Source: JAIEPT01 sp038217425
Lineage (GTDB): Bacteria; Planctomycetota; Planctomycetia; Gemmatales; Gemmataceae
NCBI GenBank assembly: GCA_038217425.1
Contig: JBBQPM010000228.1
Span: forward strand, 1 to 10,100
DNA length: 10,100 nt
Direction: 5' to 3'
The position numbers and the translations under genes were made by a program. The notes under the pieces were generated by a model that was not told the origin of the DNA, searched no databases, and was given only the letters and a program-made list of their open reading frames with translations. The first letter of the stretch is position 1; every line of letters starts with the position of its first letter. This document shows, in pieces, positions 1 through 5,031 of this stretch.

Positions 1-270
1 ATTGCGAATCGCAAGAAAACCATGATAGCGTGAGTTCCGCGGGACAGGTAAACCTCGTTATCGTAACGATTTTTAGGTTCCGTAAAACGGGTTTTAAGGT
101 GACGACTTACGCCTTAACTTGATGCCATTCGAAACCGCCCCTTTTCAAGTACGGGGAACTGCCAAAGGCGGCCAAGCCCGTTTCGTTGGGGCACGAATCG
201 CCCACTTTGCCCCACGTCCCGTCGGGGCCTACCCAAGCGGCAACGGCCCCAGCCGCGTGCGCTAGGTGGT
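1..270. other. Gene-poor left edge
   Basis: No convincing gene is visible here. The region is downstream of the minus-strand DUF7691-like gene. Two small dyads can be seen: TTGCGA-a-TCGCAA at 2-14, and CGTTA-TCG-TAACG at 56-68, which is followed by ATTTTT at 69-74 and flanked by AACCT (51-55) and AGGTT (75-79). The second could be a weak plus-strand terminator, but its stem is only 5 bp. A TTG-started 61-codon minus-strand frame (107-292) overlaps the end of the DUF7691-like gene. It has no ribosome binding site and I do not accept it as a gene. Confidence 0.4.
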
Positions 271-831
271 TTATGGGCCCTCCGCGTGCCAAGGGTCTCG
301 CTCGGGTACTCCCTTGGTAACATTTTCGAGCACCGCGCGATCGACGGCAGCCAGGGCCGCTGCCGCACGCGTCACCCTCGTGGCCGTCATCGTCCCGAAG
401 GTAGGAGTGATCGAGGGTGGGAACGGAAAGCCGCCGCTCGCTTCCGTCAAGGACGCTAAGCTTACCACGTCTGCTCTCACGCCGAGCTTGGCCAGAATCC
501 GGTCAAATGATTGAATGTACTCACCCCGTGTTCGGCCCCAGTTCGTATGGTCCAATTCCACACCGAAGTGCTCACATAAGGCCCGAAAGGCCCAGCCGTA
601 CTTGCTAGAGATGCCTCGCGCCCAGGGTTCGCCCATGATGATGTGCCGCGGCGCATCTTGCGAAGAGGGCAACTCCTCCGGTGGGTCGAGGTCGTCATCG
701 TCGTCATTTTCCAGCTCGTACTCGTCGGCGTCCGTATCGTCATCCGGTAAATCCGAGCCGTCTAGCACCTCGCCAAGCAACGTCTCGTCCTTGCATCCGA
801 TCCCCCTGCGCACCGCATCCAGGTCTATCAT
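271..831 (-). CDS. DUF7691-like protein, probably frameshifted at its N terminus
   Basis: A 186-residue cytoplasmic protein with no signal peptide or membrane segment. The first 20 residues (DLDAVRRGIG, then KDETLL) and the C-terminal half, residues 68-165 (a YGWAFRALCEHFG stretch near 78-90, then proline-rich FPFPP near 135-139), follow the pattern I associate with DUF7691, a family of unknown function in actinobacteria and planctomycetes. Between them lies a very acidic linker (about residues 24-52, including DDDDD) that looks low-complexity. The ATG at 831 has no ribosome binding site. A better start is the ATG at 854, preceded by TGGAG seven bases upstream. It reads MALNLTP and then hits a TGA at 831-833 that overlaps the 831 ATG as TGATG. 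One extra C in the run at 834-838 would join the two into a 194-residue protein starting MALNLTPLMIDLDAV. The gene is therefore a frameshifted allele, a sequencing error, or a translationally coupled leader plus gene. Family assignment is by recall of pattern, not by search. Confidence 0.65.
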   Translation of the reverse strand: MIDLDAVRRGIGCKDETLLGEVLDGSDLPDDDTDADEYELENDDDDDLDPPEELPSSQDAPRHIIMGEPWARGISSKYGWAFRALCEHFGVELDHTNWGRTRGEYIQSFDRILAKLGVRADVVSLASLTEASGGFPFPPSITPTFGTMTATRVTRAAAALAAVDRAVLENVTKGVPERDPWHAEGP

Positions 832-860
832 CAGGGGGTGAGGTTGAGGGCCATCGTAGC

Positions 861-866
861 ACTCCA
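861..866 (-). promoter_or_regulatory. Ribosome binding site for the ATG at 854
   Basis: The minus strand reads TGGAGT just upstream of the ATG at 852-854, with about seven intervening bases. The downstream ATG at 831 has only a CA-rich stretch before it. This site decides in favour of 854 as the original start and so supports a frameshift in the DUF7691-like gene. Confidence 0.5.
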
Positions 867-946
867 GATGTTGAATCGCCTTCCGGAGGGCGAACGACTC
901 CGGGCAGCAGCAGCGGCGGGCTCGTGGGAACGTAAAGGCGGCACTG

Positions 947-976
947 ATAAGAACATCGGGGCCAGGCGACTGTCAA
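947..976 (-). promoter_or_regulatory. Candidate sigma-70 type promoter for the DUF7691-like gene
   Basis: On the minus strand a perfect TTGACA (971-976) is followed after 18 bases by TCTTAT (947-952), which matches four of six bases of the -10 consensus. It lies about 95 bases upstream of the probable start at 854 and points the right way. Planctomycete promoters are poorly characterised, so this is a candidate only. Confidence 0.35.
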
Positions 977-1023
977 GGGCTGCCCGGATGCCTTGTGGAG
1001 AAGGCGAAGCCATTCCAACTACC

Positions 1024-1049
1024 CTTTTACCACAAACTTTTACCACAAA
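1024..1049. repeat. Perfect tandem 13-bp direct repeat
   Basis: CTTTTACCACAAA occurs twice with no spacer (1024-1036 and 1037-1049). It is AT-rich against a GC-rich background and lies about 50 bp upstream of the candidate promoter of the DUF7691-like gene. It could be a tandem regulator binding site or a chance slippage duplication. Confidence 0.7.
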
Positions 1050-1303
1050 GCAGTTACGCCGACCTGACGCGAGCCGGCAATCTCCTGATTCCCTTTCCTC
1101 TGCAATTCACCTGCCGTCATGCGGGCAAAGGGTCTCGACCGGGGTGGCGGCTGGTAGGAGGCGGAATGGTGCGGACAGGTGAGTGAAGAGAGAAAAAAGT
1201 ACGTCGAGGTCTCCGCTGGTAAAGCTTTCGCGAGGGGCCCGGCCGATAGCGACGGGGGCAGCCTTGGGAAACACGGGGCGGATGTGTCGACAGGTGTTCC
1301 AAC

Positions 1304-1332
1304 GAAAAAGCCCGCGAGTATCCTCGCGGGCT
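1304..1332 (-). terminator. Rho-independent terminator of the VHL/PPC gene
   Basis: AGCCCGCGAG (1309-1318) and CTCGCGGGCT (1323-1332) form a perfect 10-bp GC-rich stem with a four-base loop. On the minus strand the stem is followed by a T run (1305-1309). It sits about 57 bases past the stop codon of the 1389-2048 gene, which is the usual position for an intrinsic terminator at the end of a transcription unit. Confidence 0.85.
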
Positions 1333-1353
1333 CTTGATCGTACGGTTGTCTTA

Positions 1354-1410
1354 GCGCGTCACGGTCGCTTTGACCGTGAGAACGAGCCTCACCGCGTCAC
1401 GGTCGCCTTG
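1354..1410 (-). repeat. Echo of the C-terminal codons downstream of the stop
   Basis: The minus strand carries AAGGCGACCGTGACGCG just before the TGA of the VHL/PPC gene (1393-1409). A copy with one mismatch, AAAGCGACCGTGACGCG, lies 39 bp downstream (1354-1370) and is followed by TAA. Both encode KATVTR then stop, but in different frames. The second copy reads on from LVLTV, which looks like the last strand of a related PPC domain. It appears to be the remnant of a tandem duplication or of a paralogue's tail. Confidence 0.6.
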
Positions 1411-2048
1411 ATGTTCAGGGTGTAGTTCCCGACGGCTTTCTTGTCGTCGGTGGAAGTGATGCGCAGCGTATACCTGCCGCCCATGCCGAAGTCCACAAAG
1501 GTTTTGAGATAGCAGCGATAGTAGGGAGTATCTCCGGTCGTCCCTCCAGTGAATGGCTGGCCGTCCTGGGCCTTGGGCGAGCCCTTGGCATCCATCGGAG
1601 GAATCAGGGAGAAGATGACCGGGACATCGGTATTGTCCACCACGAACTCGTAGACGTACGCCGCTTTCAGGTCGATCGTCACTGTGATCGCTTTGTCCAT
1701 GCTGGTCTTATCTTCGTCAGTGAGGGTGACCTTATCGGTCTTATTGTCGGCGATCGCGATCCTCTCGGCGCCGCCCGCCGCCGTGAACCGTTTCAATTCC
1801 TTGCCGGCCGCATTGCGGACGATCCACTGGTGGCCTTTGAAAGTGTCCTGCGTGCGGGCCGCTTTCGAATCGATCTTGCCGTAGGACGCTTCTTTACCTT
1901 CGCTGAGCCAGAAGAGTTCGATCCTGCCGCTGGTTTGGTTGGTGACCGTGATCTCCGCTTTGACGGGCCTGGTCTTGTCCTGGCCCGGTGCGTTGATGGC
2001 AATCAGGCAGAGGCCGTACAGAGCGAGTGCGTAGAGTGAGCGAACCAT
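1389..2048 (-). CDS. Exported VHL-beta plus PPC-like domain protein
   Basis: A 219-residue protein. The ATG at 2048 is chosen because AAAGGA lies six bases upstream and a signal peptide follows at once (residues 1-22, with a hydrophobic core ALALYGLCLIAI). Residues 31-90 form a VHL beta domain: N37-x-T/S near the first strand, W47, Y56, and TFKGHQW at 69-75. Aligned to human pVHL, these match N78, W88, Y98, S111 (here T), H115 and W117; the last five form the hydroxyproline pocket. Residues 118-219 look like a PPC-type beta-sandwich with alternating hydrophobic strands, ending in the GRYTLRI and YTLNIKATV strands. The protein is probably periplasmic or on the cell surface, and the likely function is ligand binding; no catalytic motif is visible. 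It lies 135 bp downstream of the CAP/cystatin/VHL gene on the same strand, shares a VHL module with it, and is closed by the strong terminator at 1304-1332, so the two may be co-transcribed. Confidence 0.8.
   Translation of the reverse strand: MVRSLYALALYGLCLIAINAPGQDKTRPVKAEITVTNQTSGRIELFWLSEGKEASYGKIDSKAARTQDTFKGHQWIVRNAAGKELKRFTAAGGAERIAIADNKTDKVTLTDEDKTSMDKAITVTIDLKAAYVYEFVVDNTDVPVIFSLIPPMDAKGSPKAQDGQPFTGGTTGDTPYYRCYLKTFVDFGMGGRYTLRITSTDDKKAVGNYTLNIKATVTR
1785..1964. repeat. VHL-module duplication, copy A (partner 3348-3527)
   Basis: This 180-bp stretch aligns without gaps to 3348-3527 (constant offset of 1563 bp). It encodes the VHL beta domain of the short exported protein. At protein level 50 of 63 residues are identical, and many differences at DNA level are at third positions. 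Long near-identical blocks such as TGGCCTTTGAAAGTG are shared. Confidence 0.85.
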
Positions 2049-2054
2049 GAGTCG

Positions 2055-2060
2055 TCCTTT
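2055..2060 (-). promoter_or_regulatory. Ribosome binding site for the VHL/PPC gene
   Basis: AAAGGA on the minus strand, six bases before the ATG at 2048. It selects this start over in-frame upstream codons that would add 22 hydrophilic residues ahead of the signal peptide. Confidence 0.75.
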
Positions 2061-2183
2061 CGTAGAGGGAACCGGGTTGTTTGCATCGGAACGAGTTGAT
2101 TGCTGGCCGCCCATGCGACGCCCTCCGCGGCGCCACTTCCGGGCCTTGGAGCAAGGCGCTGCATGGTGGTTGCTAGACCGATT

Positions 2184-4532
2184 TCATGGCGTTTCGACCA
2201 TGTAGAAAAAGCGAAGCTTTCCGGTGTCGTCGCGTTCGACGCCGAGACCGACATTCAGGCTCGAGCTAGTGAGGAGCGAAGAAAGGCTGTTGGCCAGCCC
2301 TTCCGCAGCGGCTGACGCCGAGGCATTCTCACGGGTTCCCTTCGTCCAGGCGCCGCGCGGGAAGGCTTTTTCGAGCGCCGGCGTCGTGAAGGAGAAATCC
2401 GGGTCGGCGGCTTTGGACGTGGCCCACTTGGAGGCGACCAGGCCGGCGGTCTCGTTGATCAACGGGTTGAACGCGAGCGCTTTCAGACCACGCGCCGTAC
2501 GCCGCTTGTTGAAAAGATCGAGTACCAGGTTGATCGTTGCGCCTCGCTCCTTGGCCGTCAGCGGCGTCTTCACGAGCGCTCCGCCGCTGGCGGACTCGAT
2601 GGTAATCATGGCGAACTGGAGCTTGCCATCGGCGCCCTTGGCGATGCCGACGCCGGCGAAGAGCCCCTTGGTGTCAGGGGCGCCGTAGAGCATGCCCTTG
2701 CGATGCGGCGGCGAGTTGGCCCAGCCGGCGCGGACGGCGTCACGGGCGGTCTGCCATTGGGTTCCAAACTCCTGGGGTGCGCCGGCATAAATCTCCCACA
2801 CTTTGCGGAAGCGGGCGAGCATGCCCTTGTGCCCCTTGCCTTCAGACATGCCGGTCAGCGGGTCGGTAGTCTCCTTTTCCCCGATGAGGGGATCGGCCAC
2901 CCGCAACTGGGCATATTCACGAGCGATGGCGGAGATGCGATCGTCCCACGTAAAGGGCGGCAGCGGCGGCTTGGCTTCCGCGCGGAAGAGATTCACCTCG
3001 GTTAGCGTGTCTTTTTCCATCTGAGCCAGGTCGGCCGTGGGCGTGACGACGGTCTTGGAATCGCCGCTGATCGTTATCATGTTAATCCCGCTCGCCGCAA
3101 CGAACCGCTTCAACTCCTTGCCCGCTGCGCCTCGGACGACAAACTCCTGGCCTTTGATGGTGCTCAGTGAGCTGGAACTTTTCGGTTCGACCTTGCCGTG
3201 GGAAACTTCCTTGCCCGGTTTTTCCAACAAGACAAGCTCAATTGGGCCCTTCGTCTCGTTGCTAATCCGGATAATCAACCTGTCGGGAGTGACGACGGTC
3301 TTGGAATCGCCACCGACCGTTGTCTTCTCCACACCCCCCGCGGCCGCGAACCGTTTCAGCTCCTTGCCGGCCCCATTGCGAACGATCCATTCATGGCCTT
3401 TGAAAGTGCCTTGCGTGCGCATCGATTTCGATTCGATCTTGCCATAGGACGCTTCCTTGCCGTCGTTGAGCCAAAAGAGTTCGATCGTGCCGCTGGTCTC
3501 GTTAACGACCTGGATCTCGGCTTTGTCGGAAGTCACCGGCGGGGGGGACCCGAAGAGGAACGACGTGAGCTTGAAGGCGCCGGCCAGGTCCTCGTAAACC
3601 GTGGCCGACACGTCGCGGATGCGTCCGCCTTCCTTGACCTTGAGCTGGAGGCGATAGTTCGTGCCGGCGACCACCTGCGTTTCGGCGCTGACGACCGTGT
3701 GGAGCGTGGCTTTCACGGAAGTCGCGGCGAACTCGGCGACCTTGATGACCGACGTGGTCTTGACATCGGCAGGGGTGAAGCCGCCGACGACGGTCGCGCT
3801 CTTACCCTTCGTCTTGAGATAGATCACCATGGTGTACGACTCGGCATTGGCGTCGTGAGCGACGCCAATGCCGAGGTGCGTGGAGTCGCCGAGCATCCTG
3901 GCATAGTTCACAGGCGAGCGACGGAATGAGATGGCGACGTGGACGGGCAGGCCGGTGAACTGGAAGCTGTCCTGGTAAGTGAAGCCGGGACCGAAGATCG
4001 CTTCGACTTCGCGCAGCCGCTCCTTTTCGTTGGCGCGCACCGTCGCCGAACTGTAAGCGATGGCGCCGGAGGCGAAGTTGCGGACCTGCTTGCGCGCAAT
4101 TTCGCTGAGCGACTCGCTGAATTCAAGGGCCGGTTTGCCCTCCAGCTCGCGTTTGGCGTTGATGTCCTCGAATAGCTGCTTCTCGCTTTCGCGCCCCGAT
4201 GGCTTCTGAGGACGAACGAAGACCGTATCGGCGAAAAGCGACTTGCCGTCGGCCTTGAGGGAGAGGTCGACGTCCCACTGGAGCAGTGCGGCGCTCGTCT
4301 TCTCATCGCGGAATATCCAGGCCTTGCCGGCGGTCGATTCCAAGGTGAGCTTGGCGTTTGGCGCGAACGAACCGCGGGGGAACTCTTTCTTGCCCTGGAT
4401 GGCGAAGACTAGGACTCGACCGGGGGTCTTGTTGACAAAGGTGATGTCACCCTTGGCCTGTGCCGACGCCCGGGCGACACCAAGCAACAACAGGACGGCG
4501 GCGAGGATCATGCATGTCGTTCTTAGTTGCAT
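2184..4532 (-). CDS. Exported multidomain protein: VHL-like / CAP / cystatin / VHL / VHL / CAP / CAP
   Basis: A 782-residue exported protein. The ATG at 4532 starts a clear signal peptide (residues 1-24, core ILAAVLLLLGVA, ASA before the likely cleavage); a TTG at 4583 would add 17 residues ahead of it and is less likely. Domains in order: a degenerate VHL-like beta domain (about 30-76); a CAP/SCP-like domain (116-241) lacking the usual histidines; a cystatin-like domain (250-326) with GG at 250-251, QVVAG at 286-290 and a VYEDLAG loop at 312-318; a proline linker; a VHL beta domain (339-415) with W354, Y363 and GHEW at 379-382; a third, degenerate VHL domain (418-498); a CAP domain (503-646) with H568, E580 and the hallmark NSPPHRKGML, whose His is 610; and a final CAP-like domain (661-782) without the histidine. 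Bacterial CAP domains bind lipids or peptides, and cystatins inhibit papain-like proteases. The function of this combination is unknown; it is probably a secreted or periplasmic binding/inhibitor protein. It is divergent from the kinase gene at 5032. Confidence 0.85.
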   Translation of the reverse strand: MQLRTTCMILAAVLLLLGVARASAQAKGDITFVNKTPGRVLVFAIQGKKEFPRGSFAPNAKLTLESTAGKAWIFRDEKTSAALLQWDVDLSLKADGKSLFADTVFVRPQKPSGRESEKQLFEDINAKRELEGKPALEFSESLSEIARKQVRNFASGAIAYSSATVRANEKERLREVEAIFGPGFTYQDSFQFTGLPVHVAISFRRSPVNYARMLGDSTHLGIGVAHDANAESYTMVIYLKTKGKSATVVGGFTPADVKTTSVIKVAEFAATSVKATLHTVVSAETQVVAGTNYRLQLKVKEGGRIRDVSATVYEDLAGAFKLTSFLFGSPPPVTSDKAEIQVVNETSGTIELFWLNDGKEASYGKIESKSMRTQGTFKGHEWIVRNGAGKELKRFAAAGGVEKTTVGGDSKTVVTPDRLIIRISNETKGPIELVLLEKPGKEVSHGKVEPKSSSSLSTIKGQEFVVRGAAGKELKRFVAASGINMITISGDSKTVVTPTADLAQMEKDTLTEVNLFRAEAKPPLPPFTWDDRISAIAREYAQLRVADPLIGEKETTDPLTGMSEGKGHKGMLARFRKVWEIYAGAPQEFGTQWQTARDAVRAGWANSPPHRKGMLYGAPDTKGLFAGVGIAKGADGKLQFAMITIESASGGALVKTPLTAKERGATINLVLDLFNKRRTARGLKALAFNPLINETAGLVASKWATSKAADPDFSFTTPALEKAFPRGAWTKGTRENASASAAAEGLANSLSSLLTSSSLNVGLGVERDDTGKLRFFYMVETP
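3043..3065. repeat. Exact 23-bp direct repeat, copy 1 (partner 3289-3311)
   Basis: A 23-bp sequence beginning GTGACGACGGTCTTGGAATC is found identically at 3043-3065 and 3289-3311, 246 bp (82 codons) apart. It encodes GDSKTVVT at the end of the second and third VHL-like domains. The exact identity suggests internal module duplication or gene conversion. Confidence 0.85.
3289..3311. repeat. Exact 23-bp direct repeat, copy 2 (partner 3043-3065)
   Basis: Closes the second VHL-like domain of the long exported protein; identical to the copy closing the third. The rest of the two 82-codon units has diverged much more, so this boundary segment is either recently converted or under strong constraint. 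Confidence 0.85.
3348..3527. repeat. VHL-module duplication, copy B (partner 1785-1964)
   Basis: The second copy of the 180-bp module, inside the long CAP/cystatin/VHL gene, where it encodes the second of three VHL-like domains. It has the same orientation as copy A, so the arrangement could have arisen by module duplication between neighbouring genes and could still recombine. Confidence 0.85.
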
Positions 4533-5031
4533 GGGAACCCACCATTTTGCGTTGGGATGAAAGGAACGTTGAAGGACTGCCAACCTGTATGCGCGCGGTT
4601 AGCGCGGTCTAGGAGAAATGGTTTCTTTTTTCGGTAAAAAAAGGTTGGGAGGGGAAATGGGGGCGGTTCCTTTCGCAATAGCAAGAAACGCGACAAAAAA
4701 ATAAACGGTTGTTTTTCCCCAGCGACGGACTATGGCATTGTCGTCACCAGCTTCGCGGCCATGGAGAGGGGTGAATTCTCGCTACGGGTTCGCTCGAAGC
4801 AACGGACGCGGACGCCATCCTTCGCCGGGGCTTTGCTTTTCTCGAGTAGATGAGCCTTGACATAACCCGTTGGAGGCCCCGAGGGGTTTTCCTTTTGCCC
4901 GTTGCAGCGGTCTTTACCTCCTAGATTCGGACGGCCGGCGCATATCTGTTTATGCGTAGTCCCGTTCGCACACCGACGCGCAGGTGCTTATGTCTCGCTT
5001 TCGACCCGATGGCTCTTACCCGGGTGATTCC
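4533..5031. other. Divergent intergenic region between the exported-protein gene and the kinase
   Basis: About 500 bp without a supportable gene; it must hold promoters for both divergent genes. The part at 4613-4715 is unusually rich in A and T runs for this genome. A near-palindromic CCCCGAGGGG at 4877-4886 is followed by T-rich sequence but is too short to call a terminator. I could not find a convincing -35/-10 pair for either gene. Confidence 0.5.
4625..4643. repeat. A/T inverted repeat in the divergent leader region
   Basis: CTTTTTT (4625-4631) and AAAAAAG (4637-4643) form a perfect 7-bp dyad around a CGGTA loop, about 95 bases upstream of the exported-protein start. It could be a leader hairpin or regulator site; its A/T composition also makes chance plausible. 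Confidence 0.4.

Larger units (their letters stand above)
855..1308. other. Non-coding interval between the DUF7691-like gene and the VHL/PPC gene terminator
   Basis: Several open frames cross this stretch on both strands, but none has a ribosome binding site, recognisable domain or sensible composition, and they overlap one another. The supportable contents are the candidate promoter at 947-976, the ribosome binding site at 861-866 and the 13-bp tandem repeat at 1024-1049. I see no RNA gene. Confidence 0.5.

Noticed and set aside
107..292. A 61-codon minus-strand frame following and overlapping the DUF7691-like gene
   Set aside because: TTG start, no ribosome binding site, overlap of 22 bases with the preceding gene, and no recognisable motif. 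It cannot be excluded as a small protein, but the sequence does not support it.
838..1182. A 114-codon plus-strand frame in the intergenic region
   Set aside because: Arginine- and alanine-rich low-information product, no domain, runs through a candidate promoter and tandem repeat; typical of a chance frame in GC-rich DNA.
3198..3929. A 243-codon plus-strand frame opposite the exported CAP/cystatin/VHL gene
   Set aside because: It is antisense to a gene with a signal peptide and clear domains, and its composition reflects the complementary codon pattern.
4877..4894. CCCCGAGGGG followed by T-rich sequence as a terminator
   Set aside because: The stem can only be three or four pairs with a tight loop, and it lies between divergent genes where no plus-strand transcript needs to end.
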